A stretch of DNA of 39,598 nt from JBAVEL01 sp049587715 (GCA_049587715.1 JBAVEL010000073.1:1-39598), one strand, 5' to 3'. Counted from the first letter of the stretch, positions 1 through 8,435 are shown. Notes: a model not told the origin generated them from the sequence alone. Made by a program: numbers and translations.

Positions 1-1911
1 CTCCTGAGGCGCCGGCTCCATCTCCTCCAGGAATCGGGATCGCACGGTCCACGCCCGTTCGCCGTACCGCATCCGGGTCCGGGCGCACGTCAGGTGAAGC
101 CGCCGCATCGCCCGCGTCATTCCCACATAGAGAAGCCGGCGCTCCTCTTCCAGCTCCTGCGGGTCCCCGGTGGCCGTTGCGATCGGCAGGAGCCCCTCCT
201 CCAGACCCGTGATAAACACCACGGGAAATTCCAGACCCTTGGCGGCATGCAGCGTCATCAGGGTGACCGCGTTCCGGCTGAAGTCGGCCCCGTCCACATC
301 GGAGACCAGCGACACCTCACCCAGGAAATCCTCCAGGCCGGCTTCCGGCTTTCCCTCACAGAAGGCGCTGAGCGCGGAGAGGAGCTCGAGGATGTTCTCG
401 CGGCGCTCCAGCGACTCCCGCGTTCCTTCCGCCTTCAAGGCCGGGAGGATGCCGATCTCGTCCGTCAAGGAGCGGGCCAGCTCCCCCGCCGACATGGAGC
501 TCCGCAGACCGCGATACTTGTGCACCAGGTCGCGCACCTTCTCCAGAGAGCGGGCGGTCCGCGCGGGAAGCCCATCCGTGAGCTTTTGCGAGCCGATCAC
601 CTCCTCGAGCGGCTTTCCTGTCGGGCGCGCCTCGGCCCGGAGCCGGGCCACCGACGCCGGCCCGATGGAGCGCGCAGGCACGTTCAGAATGCGGAGGAGG
701 CTCTCGTCGTCGCGCGGATTCACCAGCACACGCAGATAGGCCAGGATGTCCTTGACCTCCTTCCGTCTGTAGAAGGCGGTTCCCCCCACGATGCCGTACG
801 GTATCCCCGCGCGGCGCAGGGCATCTTCCAGTGCCCGGGACTGGGCATTGGTCCGGTAGAGAACCGCGAATGCCCCCAGGTCCAGTTTCTCCCTCCGGCA
901 TTCCTCCCGGATGAGGTCCACGATTCTCCTGCCTTCGTCCCCATCGTCCTCCGCCGCCGTCAGGGTGACGGGCTCACCCGCCGGGTTTCGGGTCCAGAGG
1001 GATTTCGGAATCTGAGCGGCATTGCGCCGGATCACGGAACCCGCAGCCGCTAGAATGGACCCCGTGGAGCGGTAGTTCTGCTCCAGCCGGAAGACGCGGC
1101 AGTCGGGGTATTCCCTCTCGAACTCCAGGATGTTCCGGATGTCCGCACCCCTGAAGCCGTAGATGCTCTGCGCGTCGTCGCCCACCACGCAGATGTTGCG
1201 CGAACCGCGTGCCAGCTCCCGGAGAACCAGGAACTGGACCCGGTTTGTGTCCTGGTATTCATCCACGAGCAGGTGCGAAAACCGGTCCTGGTATTCCCGG
1301 AGGACAGACGGGTGCTCCCGAAACAGATCGAGGGGTCTCAGCAGCAGGTCGTCGAAGTCCATCGCATTGCAGCCCCGCAGCCGTTTCTCATACACCCCGT
1401 ATACGTCGGCCGCCGCCGTTTCGGGGGGATCCTGAGCGGCTTGGCGCGCCGCGGCCGCCCCCACGCAACGGTTCTTCATCTGGCTGATGCGCGCCAGAAT
1501 CATAGAGGGGGGAAACTGCTGCTGGGGGATCCCGCGGTCCGTCATCACCGCGCGCACAAGGGAGAGGCTGTCGTCCCGGTCATAGATGGTGAAGGAGCGG
1601 TTGTATCCGAGCCGGTGCCCCTCTCTCCGGAGGATGCGGGCGAAGATCGAATGGAAGGTGCCCATCCAGATGCTCGCGGCCGCATCCCCGGTGAGGGCGC
1701 GGATGCGGCCCCGCATTTCCTCCGCCGCCTTGTTCGTAAAGGTAAGCGCCAGGAGCCCCCCCGGCCGTGCCGTCAGCCCGATCAGATGGGCCGCCCGGTA
1801 TGTCAGGACCCGGGTCTTCCCGCTCCCTGCCCCTGCCACCACCAGCACGGGACCGTCCGCGGCAAGCACCGCGTCGCGCTGCACGGGATTGAGGTGATCC
1901 AGAAACGACAT
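1..1911 (-). CDS. pcrA: UvrD/PcrA-type superfamily 1 DNA helicase (C-terminus beyond window)
   Basis: ATP-dependent 3'-5' DNA helicase of the UvrD/PcrA/Rep group, acting in nucleotide-excision and mismatch repair and in clearing stalled forks. The reading frame starts at an ATG at 1911 and stays open to base 1, giving 637 codons, so only the C-terminal tail is missing. Visible motifs in order: a start reading MSFLDHLNPVQRDAV (Q motif region), Walker A VVAGAGSGKT, LTFTNKAAEEM (motif Ia), LLVDEYQDTN (Walker B), GDDAQSIYGFRGAD (motif III), QNYRST (motif IV), TLHAAKGLEF (motif V) and EERRLLYVGMTRA (motif VI). All helicase motifs are therefore present. A TTGCCT-N17-TATCAT promoter lies just upstream, so it is probably transcribed apart from ogt. 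The family is certain; PcrA versus UvrD naming is a convention. Confidence 0.95.
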   Translation of the reverse strand, partial: MSFLDHLNPVQRDAVLAADGPVLVVAGAGSGKTRVLTYRAAHLIGLTARPGGLLALTFTNKAAEEMRGRIRALTGDAAASIWMGTFHSIFARILRREGHRLGYNRSFTIYDRDDSLSLVRAVMTDRGIPQQQFPPSMILARISQMKNRCVGAAAARQAAQDPPETAAADVYGVYEKRLRGCNAMDFDDLLLRPLDLFREHPSVLREYQDRFSHLLVDEYQDTNRVQFLVLRELARGSRNICVVGDDAQSIYGFRGADIRNILEFEREYPDCRVFRLEQNYRSTGSILAAAGSVIRRNAAQIPKSLWTRNPAGEPVTLTAAEDDGDEGRRIVDLIREECRREKLDLGAFAVLYRTNAQSRALEDALRRAGIPYGIVGGTAFYRRKEVKDILAYLRVLVNPRDDESLLRILNVPARSIGPASVARLRAEARPTGKPLEEVIGSQKLTDGLPARTARSLEKVRDLVHKYRGLRSSMSAGELARSLTDEIGILPALKAEGTRESLERRENILELLSALSAFCEGKPEAGLEDFLGEVSLVSDVDGADFSRNAVTLMTLHAAKGLEFPVVFITGLEEGLLPIATATGDPQELEEERRLLYVGMTRAMRRLHLTCARTRMRYGERAWTVRSRFLEEMEPAPQE

Positions 1912-1951
1912 GAGGCCCGCACGGGATGATGGGAAACGGTGGAACGGACCG

Positions 1952-1980
1952 ATGATACGCAAAAGCGGGCCGGGAGGCAA
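1952..1980 (-). promoter_or_regulatory. Sigma70-like promoter of the helicase gene
   Basis: Read on the minus strand, TTGCCT (1980-1975), a 17-bp spacer and TATCAT (1957-1952) sit between the end of ogt and the helicase ATG at 1911. The start of transcription would be near 1945, leaving a leader of about 35 nt. The hexamer shape and exact spacer recur at other gene starts in this window. Confidence 0.5.
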
Positions 1981-1999
1981 CCGGGGGAAGGGACTCCTC

Positions 2000-2503
2000 T
2001 CAGATCATGATCGCCCCTTCGAGGCGGAGCAGAAACTCCTTTGTCTTGATACCGCTGGAATATCCGACCAGGGAACCGTCGGCTCCGACAACGCGATGGC
2101 AGGGAACGATGATCGGCACGGGGTTGGCCGCATTGGCCCGCCCCACCGCCTGGAACCCCTTGCTGGTCCCGATCCTGCGCGCAAGCTGTTTGTACGTGAT
2201 TGTGGAGCCGTAGGCAATCCCCTGCAGCTCCTTCCAGACCCGGAGCTGGAAGGGGGTGCCCATGAGGTTGACGGGGGTGGTGAACCGGGCCAGCTTTCCG
2301 TTGAAGTACCTCGTCAGCTGATCGATGGCCTCCTTGTTCCGCGACTTGTTGTCGATGACCTCATGGTCGGCGAAGTGCTCATGCAGCCACCGGAAGAAGT
2401 CGCGCCTGCTCTGCCGGGGCACGCTCACCTTGCACACCCCCGCTTCCGTGGAGGCAATGTAGATGATCCCGATCTTGGATTCGAATGAGGTGCAGTAGAC
2501 CAT
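2000..2503 (-). CDS. ogt: Methylated-DNA--[protein]-cysteine S-methyltransferase
   Basis: Suicide DNA-repair protein that transfers the alkyl group from O6-alkylguanine in DNA to its own cysteine. The 167-residue product matches the usual Ogt length. The active-site motif PCHRVVG places the acceptor Cys at residue 135. The helix-turn-helix region (FQLRVWKELQGIAYGSTITY) and the recognition stretch GRANAANPVP precede it. The N-terminal domain (residues 1-80) is the poorly conserved RNase H-like fold typical of the family. The ATG at 2503 is preferred because the frame's earlier start at 2620 lies upstream of a strong promoter and would add about 39 residues unlike the family. There is no Ada-type metal-binding domain, so it is a stand-alone repair enzyme and not an Ada regulator. 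Confidence 0.93.
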   Translation of the reverse strand: MVYCTSFESKIGIIYIASTEAGVCKVSVPRQSRRDFFRWLHEHFADHEVIDNKSRNKEAIDQLTRYFNGKLARFTTPVNLMGTPFQLRVWKELQGIAYGSTITYKQLARRIGTSKGFQAVGRANAANPVPIIVPCHRVVGADGSLVGYSSGIKTKEFLLRLEGAIMI

Positions 2504-2577
2504 CGACGTGGAGTATGTCTCGCCGGTTGGTGCGGTGCAGGACGCGTGACGCAAGGACAGAGCGGGAACGCGCCCGG

Positions 2578-2606
2578 AGTATAACCAATCACCACCTGAA
2601 AGGCAA
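2578..2606 (-). promoter_or_regulatory. Sigma70-like promoter of ogt
   Basis: Minus strand TTGCCT (2606-2601), 17-bp spacer, TATACT (2583-2578). It lies between the end of the SprA-like gene and ogt. Predicted transcription start is near 2571, giving a leader of about 68 nt to the ATG at 2503. The -10 is the closest to consensus found in the window. Confidence 0.55.
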
Positions 2607-2625
2607 GACCCTGCGCGCACGCACC

Positions 2626-5600
2626 TCAGAAGAACGCCCGGACTTCCGCCCTCGCCGTGTGCACGGGCGCCCTCCCCCCCTCCGATCTTCCGTCATACTG
2701 GGCGGTCGCCTGGACGAAAGAACTCACGCGATACTCGAACGATGCCTTCCAGAGCCAGGTCTTCCCGGGGAGCCTCCCACCGGTGAGCTCGTACGGAAGA
2801 TCCGCCCCGACCCCTGCCACGAGGGTCTCCTCCCGGGCCGCCTCCAGGCGGGCCTGCCCGGCCCCCTGCAGGGCATAGACCACCCGCAGACTCTGCGCGT
2901 TGATGCTTGCCCCGGGACGGTTTTCTCGGGCCCGGTCCTCCGCCCGGGCCAGGTCCACGCGGATTCCCGTTTCCACGTTCTGTTCGGGACGGTAGGAGAA
3001 ATCAAAGGAAACGGTATTGGCCAGCACGTCCCGGACCCGCCCCGACGCAGAGCGTGAGGCGAGGGCGTCCACCCGGTTGACAAGGTCGAGCTGGTTGGCG
3101 ATTTCCGGAACAAGCTGCCACCGGAACCGCGCCGATCGTTCCCGCACATAGCTTCGCTCGATATCCGCGCTGAACCTGTTCAGGGCCGTCCGCTGGGAGA
3201 ACCGAAGCCGCGCCGAGAAGGCGGGATCCCCTTCCTGCACAAGCAGATCCTGGGTGAAGAAGGCGGATCCTCCGAGGGTCGTGGCTTCGTTCTGGAACCG
3301 GCTGAAGCGGAGCAGGTAGATCTGCTTCAGGTCCTGCTCCGTGCTCTTCTCCTCCACACGGAAAGAGGTTTCCGAGCCCAGCAGCCGGGCGGCGGTTCCC
3401 GCCGTCCCGTCCATGTCGTGTGCCAGCCGGCGGCCCTGCAGTTTGAGACGGACGCCGGTGCTCAGATCGATGATGGGGAACGTGTCTTCCGAAGGAACCG
3501 AGAGTGGGATGAAATCCGCATCAAAGCGCGCCTGTTCGAACTCCGCCTCATCCGCGAGCCCGTTTCCGTTCAGATCTCCGAGATACCGATGTGTTCCCGT
3601 CCCTTTCGCCACCCGCACATACACCCGTTCAAGCCGCGACGCCCGCTCGGTGCTCACCTGATACAGGAAGTCCGTCTCGATGCCCCCCCCTAGCGGCGAT
3701 GCGCGCGTCTGGTGTCTCACCACGACCGACCGGGCGTCCGCGCGCCCCGCCTCCCGGAACGCCGGGGCGAATTCCCTCGTGCGGAGCGCCACCTCGGTGG
3801 CCGTGTGGACCGACGGGATGGCTTCCACCCGCGCCGCATACGTTTGTGTGAGGGCCCGGGACTCGCGGAGGACTCTTCCCCCCAGGAACCCGTCGTCCGT
3901 CCTCCAGGCAAGCTCCCCCCGGAGAAAGAAGGCGCCGGGGAATTCAAGGACAAGGCGGGGTGCGATTTCCGTGAATGCGAAGCTGCCCGGCCTGGATCCC
4001 CCCCCGGAAAGGGAATCCACCGCGCGGTGCTCATGCTCAAGGCGGAATCCCGGCGTGATCCTCCCGATGCGGTACGACACGTCGCCCCGATGCCTGCTCC
4101 AGGAGCTCCGGTCGTTCGTCCGCCCGTCCTCCGAGGCGATCCGCTCCGAAAACGTGTGCACGACAGGAAGGGTGCTGTCGTGCAGGCTGAAGGCGGCCTC
4201 CAGACGGGTGGAGCGCTGTTCCTCCCCCTGGGTACGCCCGCCCCCGCCTCCGCTCACGGTCACCGATCCCGTGGGAGAGATGCTCAGGCGACCCTCCCTG
4301 ATCTCCTCATCCGATCCTCCCACGCTATCCACCCCCCACTTCCTGCCGTACTCCACCTCGGCGGCCCTGTCGGGCGGTACGAATCCCCCCTCCAGAAAAC
4401 GCTCCCGCAATAATGCTTCCACGTGCCGCAGCCGCACTCCACCCAGCCGGATGGAGGAGTCGGCAAAGGCCGCCGTGACATCGAGTGCATGCCCCCCGTT
4501 GTCCCCGTCATCCAGGGCCGAGAGCCGGTTTGCGTCGAACGAGGACCGGGCGAATTCCCCCGTCACCGTGAACCCCGGAAGCGGCTCGGTCTTCAGTGCC
4601 AGATCCACAAGCACATGATCCGCCGGCAGGGGAAGGAAGCGGACGGGAAGATACTCCCCTCCCCCCGGTCCCCGCCACTCGAATTGCCCCGGGGCCCTCC
4701 GGACGTACTCTCCCCGTCCCGGACCCGCGCGCGAGAAGCTCACCACGTACACCGCTTCGGCGCTTCCGGGCGCGTACCGGTAGAACCTGAACGCAGTGCC
4801 GCCCGTCAGCATCGTGTCCACCGCCGCATACTGCCCGCCCGAATCCACCCGCGTGACACCGCTGAGAAACGCACGGCCCGGATCGTCTCCCGCCGCCGCA
4901 AGGACGGCCAGGGCGCTGTCGTCGGGTGTGAACTCCAGGGGGGAGTCGGGGTCATCCGACTCCCTCAGAACGGTCACCGAGACGGCTCCCCGGTTCCCCG
5001 GAAGCGACCCGGAGGCCTGCGTGGCGAGCAGGGAGCGGCCATACTGGCGCTGTGTGTACTCGAAATCGACCGTGACTCTCGAAGCGGCGGTCATGAGACG
5101 CCGGACCGTGAAGGTGATCTCCGCAAGAGCGTAGTCCACCGTGTAGTCCTGCGTCTCCCCGCGGGTCTGTCTCTCGCCGTCCACGTACACCCGTTCGGAG
5201 CCTGCAATCACGATGATCGGGTATTCGCCCCCCCGCCCGGCCAGACGGTACGGACCCTGCACCCCGTCCGAACCCCGGAATGCGTTCGTGGCGAACTTGC
5301 CGCGGGGTGAGGCGCCCGAGATCATCAGGGAAGCGTCGCCTCCCGGCGCGCGATGCTCCAGAGTTCCCATGGCTCCCTGCAGCTTGCGGCGCACACGTGC
5401 GAATTCGGTGCCCCGGGTTTCCAGGTTGAAGTCCCCGAGCGTTGCGGCATAGGAAGGACCCCGGAGCTCCACAAACACCTTGTCGAACTCCTGGAGAGAC
5501 TGGGTGGTGCCCTCCGGCTGGATGGGTGTGTTCTCGTCCGTGAGGGCCGCCGTCACCTGGACGTCCGGCGCAAGAGCGCCTGCCAACTGCATCCGGAAAC

Positions 5601-6129
5601 CCGAGCTGAGGGAGAGATCCCGATTGGAGCCCACCGTCAGCCCTCGGACGATGCTCCCGCTCTTCCGTAGGTCCCTCCCGAAGATATCCTCGGGATCCAG
5701 GCGGAGCCGCGGGGGAGCCATCCGCACGGAATCCGTCCCCGTCGTGTCGCCGAGCAGGAGGGGCTCCCGCAGGGCATAACGTTCCTTGAGCGGAAACGGA
5801 AAAAACCTGTAGCGGACCACGAGAGGAGAGGGCACACCGTCCCCGGCCATCCTGTGGAGAACCTCAGACCCCAGCAGCAGCACGCCGGACCCCGAGGGCC
5901 CCCGATAGTCCCTGCCAGGGAGAAGCGTGTCGGCCTCCAGGAGCAGCAGCTCCGAACCTCCCAAGGGGAACCTGTGCGGCAGCCGGAGTGTGTCGCCCTT
6001 CAGGTCCCCGAGACCCGCCACAAACGTCGTCTCGGGGAGGTCCTGGACACCGGCTCCCGCCCCTGCAGACGGCAGCACCAGCGCGCCGAGCGCGAGAATC
6101 CCGAGGGCGCGTAAGACCCGCGAGACCAC
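2626..6129 (-). CDS. Large SprA-like outer-membrane/surface protein
   Basis: About 1167 residues, starting at a GTG (6129) that opens a clear signal peptide (VVSRVLR, then a hydrophobic ALGILALGALVLP, then SAGAGAG). The frame is open further upstream, but only through the oppositely oriented tRNA gene, so an earlier start is unlikely. Residues ~197-218 contain LTDENTPIQPEGTTQSLQEF, and residues ~310-340 a conserved stretch around ERVYVDGE, DYTVDY and EITFT. I recognise these as similar to gliding-motility/T9SS protein SprA and related FCB surface proteins. The long C-terminal half alternates polar and hydrophobic residues and the protein ends in ...RAFF, the terminal Phe of outer-membrane barrels. 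It is about half the length of Bacteroidetes SprA, so orthology is not claimed. A role as a large outer-membrane channel or surface protein is inferred. The two sorting-domain proteins in the window would need such a secretion apparatus. Confidence 0.7.
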   Translation of the reverse strand: MVSRVLRALGILALGALVLPSAGAGAGVQDLPETTFVAGLGDLKGDTLRLPHRFPLGGSELLLLEADTLLPGRDYRGPSGSGVLLLGSEVLHRMAGDGVPSPLVVRYRFFPFPLKERYALREPLLLGDTTGTDSVRMAPPRLRLDPEDIFGRDLRKSGSIVRGLTVGSNRDLSLSSGFRMQLAGALAPDVQVTAALTDENTPIQPEGTTQSLQEFDKVFVELRGPSYAATLGDFNLETRGTEFARVRRKLQGAMGTLEHRAPGGDASLMISGASPRGKFATNAFRGSDGVQGPYRLAGRGGEYPIIVIAGSERVYVDGERQTRGETQDYTVDYALAEITFTVRRLMTAASRVTVDFEYTQRQYGRSLLATQASGSLPGNRGAVSVTVLRESDDPDSPLEFTPDDSALAVLAAAGDDPGRAFLSGVTRVDSGGQYAAVDTMLTGGTAFRFYRYAPGSAEAVYVVSFSRAGPGRGEYVRRAPGQFEWRGPGGGEYLPVRFLPLPADHVLVDLALKTEPLPGFTVTGEFARSSFDANRLSALDDGDNGGHALDVTAAFADSSIRLGGVRLRHVEALLRERFLEGGFVPPDRAAEVEYGRKWGVDSVGGSDEEIREGRLSISPTGSVTVSGGGGGRTQGEEQRSTRLEAAFSLHDSTLPVVHTFSERIASEDGRTNDRSSWSRHRGDVSYRIGRITPGFRLEHEHRAVDSLSGGGSRPGSFAFTEIAPRLVLEFPGAFFLRGELAWRTDDGFLGGRVLRESRALTQTYAARVEAIPSVHTATEVALRTREFAPAFREAGRADARSVVVRHQTRASPLGGGIETDFLYQVSTERASRLERVYVRVAKGTGTHRYLGDLNGNGLADEAEFEQARFDADFIPLSVPSEDTFPIIDLSTGVRLKLQGRRLAHDMDGTAGTAARLLGSETSFRVEEKSTEQDLKQIYLLRFSRFQNEATTLGGSAFFTQDLLVQEGDPAFSARLRFSQRTALNRFSADIERSYVRERSARFRWQLVPEIANQLDLVNRVDALASRSASGRVRDVLANTVSFDFSYRPEQNVETGIRVDLARAEDRARENRPGASINAQSLRVVYALQGAGQARLEAAREETLVAGVGADLPYELTGGRLPGKTWLWKASFEYRVSSFVQATAQYDGRSEGGRAPVHTARAEVRAFF

Positions 6130-6133
6130 TCCG

Positions 6134-6162
6134 TTGAAACTGGAGGGCCTATTCCCTATCTT
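6134..6162 (+). promoter_or_regulatory. Sigma70-like promoter of tRNA-Leu
   Basis: TTGAAA (6134-6139), 17-bp spacer, TATCTT (6157-6162). The expected start near 6169 is a few bases before the mature tRNA 5' end at 6174. It occupies almost the whole 44 bp between the divergent SprA-like start and the tRNA. This is the best-anchored promoter in the window because the RNA start is fixed by the tRNA. Confidence 0.65.
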
Positions 6163-6173
6163 TCGGAGGAAAA

Positions 6174-6259
6174 GCCAAAGTGGCGGAATTGGTAGACGCG
6201 CTGGACTCAAAATCCAGTCCGGCTCACCCCGGGTGAGGGTTCGAGTCCCTCCTTTGGTA
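6174..6259 (+). tRNA. tRNA-Leu (anticodon CAA)
   Basis: An 86-nt class II tRNA folds by eye. The acceptor pairs GCCAAAG (6174-6180) with CTTTGGT (6252-6258), with a G-U first pair. The D-arm has GGTAGACGC. The anticodon stem CTGGA/TCCAG carries loop CTCAAAA, placing anticodon CAA at 6208-6210. A long variable arm follows, then T-arm GAGGG-TTCGAGT-CCCTC (6235-6251). Discriminator A is at 6259. CCA is not encoded, so it must be added by tRNA nucleotidyltransferase. The long variable arm and discriminator A fit leucine; it reads UUG codons. Confidence 0.96.
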
Positions 6260-6273
6260 CGGATGCGGGGAGT

Positions 6274-6290
6274 GTGTTCGGGGGGAACAC
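6274..6290 (+). terminator. Hairpin just downstream of tRNA-Leu
   Basis: A perfect 6-bp inverted repeat, GTGTTC (6274-6279), loop GGGGG, GAACAC (6285-6290), begins 15 nt after the tRNA 3' end. There is no following T-tract, so it may be a 3' processing or stability element and not an intrinsic terminator. Confidence 0.3.
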
Positions 6291-6798
6291 CCGGCTGCTG
6301 CGCTGTGCAGGAAGGCATGCCGGCGGTCGCCGATGGAAACCCGTGTGCCGGCGCGGGCTGATCCCCCCCGCAGGCCTTGCCCTGAGGGGGGCTGCTATCT
6401 CGCGAGCCGGCCCGCACGCATGCGGTCTTCCCCATGCGCCTCAACGACCCACCGGAGAGATGGGAATCTCGTCTCCCCTGTGCGGAGGAGTTCCTTCCCC
6501 CTCTGTGCGGGGCGGGCGGTTCAGGGAACCCAACAGGGGCGGCTCGTCGCAGGCCGTTTCCTCGTCTTGGTGTCGTGGTCTCTCCCCCCCGGCTCGCGGC
6601 AAGATCCCGCTGGTCATCCCCATGGGGAGCGAAACCCGCACCTTTCAGCGCACTCCGCACTCCCCACCTTCCCCCCCGGCACAGGCACACAACTCCCCGA
6701 CCGGGGTTCCGGGGTCGATGGCGGTCCAGGCCCTTGTCTTGTGCCTCCCCCCGGGATTCTCACCCTCTCGCGGATTGTGGCGCCTCCATATATGGGAA
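6291..6798. other. Gene-free stretch of about 0.5 kb
   Basis: I see no supportable protein gene. Open frames on both strands are proline/arginine-rich and look like the by-product of high GC. Conserved sequences of RNase P RNA, SRP RNA and tmRNA were sought and not found. Local structure includes a perfect 12-bp palindrome TCCCCATGGGGA at 6617-6628 and imperfect copies of a TGTGCGG-containing phrase near 6478 and 6504. A promoter-like sequence at 6826-6854 points leftward into this stretch, so an unannotated RNA or long leader is possible. Confidence 0.4.
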
Positions 6799-6824
6799 CA
6801 GGGGCCTGTGGCGCAGGCCTCCTG
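6799..6824 (-). terminator. Strong hairpin after the DUF4412-type gene
   Basis: On the minus strand, CAGG-A-GGCCTG, a five-base loop, then CAGGCC-CCTG forms a 10-bp stem with one bulged A. It starts about 26 nt after the DUF4412 stop codon and is followed by TTCCC, not a full T-run. It is likely a transcription end or mRNA-stabilising hairpin for the rhomboid/DUF4412 unit. Confidence 0.5.
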
Positions 6825-6825
6825 A

Positions 6826-6854
6826 AACATACCTCCCGCCCCGGAAAGAATCAA
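6826..6854 (-). promoter_or_regulatory. Candidate leftward promoter overlapping the DUF4412 stop codon
   Basis: Minus strand TTGATT (6854-6849), 17-bp spacer, TATGTT (6831-6826). The -35 box contains the TGA stop codon of the preceding gene. It matches the window's recurrent promoter shape. It would start transcription near 6820, entering the gene-free stretch and continuing antisense to tRNA-Leu toward the SprA-like gene. The hairpin at 6799-6824 overlaps its start region, so it could be fortuitous. Confidence 0.35.
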
Positions 6855-7645
6855 CGCGGGGATCCCTCCCACTCACGGCCTGTGCCCCGGTCCCTCTTCG
6901 GCGCGGGAATCCGTGGAGACGAGTCGGGTCCGGCGGGATCCTCCGGGAGGCGGTCCGGATCCTCTTTCCGATACCCCTGCGGGATCTCAAAGGAACCGGG
7001 CGACTGCGCTCCTCTCCGGAGGCCGACCAGTTCCTGGGACTCCACAACAATCCCTCCCAGACGGACCGTCGCACGGACGGAATACATCCCCAGGTCTTTC
7101 AATTCGCGGTCCCATCCCCCGCTCGATTCCCCCCCCTCCTCCGGGAGGATCAAGGCGACGGCGTCCCCGACATCCCGAAGCGAGGAGGTGGCCCACACCT
7201 CGCACCGGATGTCATCGCGGGTGAGCAGCACCTGTTCACAGGCATAGCCCAGGATGCGTTTCCTTTGCCCCGTCCTCCGGATGCTGTACGCTTCGGCGGG
7301 CGGCGCGTCGTCTCTCTCTTCGGGAATTCTGAGGACGTCCTCCGTGTAGGTGCGGCGCCGCAGGTCCAGAACCCACATCAGGTTCCTGTCGGACCTGTAG
7401 ATCACCGCGGTCCGGGCCGCCTCCCCCGGGGGGAAGGCCTCCACACGCAGACGGTCCTTCCCCACCCGGATGACCATCCGGTAGCGGAGCATCGTCCCTC
7501 CCTCGTCCAGGGAGGAGTTATCGGTCTCCACAACACCCTGGAACCGTTCACCGGCTCCGCCGGGGACGGCAAGGAGGAGTCCCCACAGCACAACAGCACC
7601 GAGGCGCCCTCGCCGGATATGCTCCCATGCGGTCAACTCCTGCAC
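6851..7645 (-). CDS. Secreted DUF4412-type protein
   Basis: About 264 residues. The N-terminus carries a basic segment (EHIRRGR) and a hydrophobic stretch (LGAVVLWGLLLAVPGGAG), read as a signal peptide. The mature part begins with FQGVVETDNSSL, then MVIRVGKDRLRVE, and a stretch ending VLDLRRRTYTEDV. Later come ILGYACEQVLL and CEVWATSSL. This layout (a reporter-like beta sheet with GK.R.E and a Gy.CE..lv...evW element) resembles DUF4412. That family of periplasmic proteins somewhat resembles lipoprotein carriers; its function is unknown. The start is uncertain. GTG at 7645 has AGGAGG 4 nt upstream; TTG at 7636 and ATG at 7666 are alternatives. The Pro/Arg-rich tail (last ~35 residues) looks disordered. 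It follows the rhomboid gene on the same strand by ~75 bp and is probably cotranscribed. Confidence 0.65.
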   Translation of the reverse strand: MQELTAWEHIRRGRLGAVVLWGLLLAVPGGAGERFQGVVETDNSSLDEGGTMLRYRMVIRVGKDRLRVEAFPPGEAARTAVIYRSDRNLMWVLDLRRRTYTEDVLRIPEERDDAPPAEAYSIRRTGQRKRILGYACEQVLLTRDDIRCEVWATSSLRDVGDAVALILPEEGGESSGGWDRELKDLGMYSVRATVRLGGIVVESQELVGLRRGAQSPGSFEIPQGYRKEDPDRLPEDPAGPDSSPRIPAPKRDRGTGREWEGSPR

Positions 7646-7719
7646 CCATCCTCCTTCACACTGCATTGCACGAATCCCCCCGGCAGCCCACGAAGCCCAT
7701 GCGCCCCCTCCCCCGCCCG

Positions 7720-8385
7720 TCAACGCCGCCGCATGAGAAGAAACAAAGGAAGAAGAACAGCCCCGGAGGCGAATCCCCCCGCGTGAGCCCACCAGGCGAT
7801 GCCCCCCTCTCCCGCCGGAGTCAGTGTCCCCTGAATGAACTGCAGGACAAACCAGAGACCCAGAAACACAAACGCGGACACCTCCACAAGGGGAAAGAAC
7901 ACAAAGAGGGGAATGAGTGCGAGCACCCTCGCCCTGGGATACAACAGGAAATACGCCCCCATCACGGCCGCAATGGCCCCGCTGGCCCCGATGAGAGGCA
8001 CGCCCGAATCGGGGTGGAACGAAATCTCCGCCAGAGCGGCGCCGGCCCCCCCGAGAAGATAGAAGATGAGATAGCGGGAATGCCCCAGACGATCCTCCAC
8101 ATTGTCCCCGAACACATGAAGGTAGAGCATGTTCCCGATGATGTGCAGGAATCCCCCGTGCAGGAACATGGAGGAGAAGAGAGTCAATACCGTGAACAAC
8201 CATCCGGGATCCGCCGCCGGAGCGCGGAGAATGTCTCTGGGAATCGCCCCGAATCTCCGCACCAGGTCCGCACCTCCATCTCCCCCCGCGATCTGCACAA
8301 GGAAGACGAGCGCGTTCGCCCCGATGAGCCCGTAGGTAACGAAGGGGAAGGAGCGGGATCGGGTCGTGTCGCGGAGCGGGATCAT
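7720..8385 (-). CDS. Rhomboid family intramembrane serine protease
   Basis: Membrane-embedded protease of 221 residues that cleaves transmembrane substrates. The catalytic dyad is visible: Ser135 in GASGAIA and His201 in WWAHAGGFASG. The L1/TM2 signature HGGFLHIIGNMLYLHVFG spans residues ~76-93. About six transmembrane segments are apparent, beginning at residue ~15, so it is a compact bacterial-type rhomboid without an extra domain. The ATG at 8385 fits the family N-terminus (MIPLRDTTRS). A promoter of the recurrent type lies upstream at 8436-8464. Substrates cannot be inferred, although the downstream neighbour is a secreted protein. Confidence 0.93.
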   Translation of the reverse strand: MIPLRDTTRSRSFPFVTYGLIGANALVFLVQIAGGDGGADLVRRFGAIPRDILRAPAADPGWLFTVLTLFSSMFLHGGFLHIIGNMLYLHVFGDNVEDRLGHSRYLIFYLLGGAGAALAEISFHPDSGVPLIGASGAIAAVMGAYFLLYPRARVLALIPLFVFFPLVEVSAFVFLGLWFVLQFIQGTLTPAGEGGIAWWAHAGGFASGAVLLPLFLLMRRR

Positions 8386-8435
8386 GAAACACCGGGGACC
8401 GGGGCGGGAATCACGCGCGGGACCATGCGGGGGGA

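Noticed and set aside
2504..2620. Upstream ATG extending Ogt by 39 residues
   Set aside because: It lies upstream of the predicted transcription start and the added residues do not look like the family.
6751..6775. Minus-strand GGGTGAGAATCCCGG resembling part of a cobalamin riboswitch, attractive because a B12-type mutase is in the window
   Set aside because: The B12 box (GCCACTG) and the CCCGC element are absent and the downstream gene is an outer-membrane protein with no B12 link.
6291..6850. RNase P RNA, tmRNA, SRP RNA or 6S RNA in the gene-free gap
   Set aside because: Searched both strands for GAGGAAAGTCCGG, ACAGAACCCGGCTTA, GGAAGG.AGCAG and tmRNA ends; none is present.
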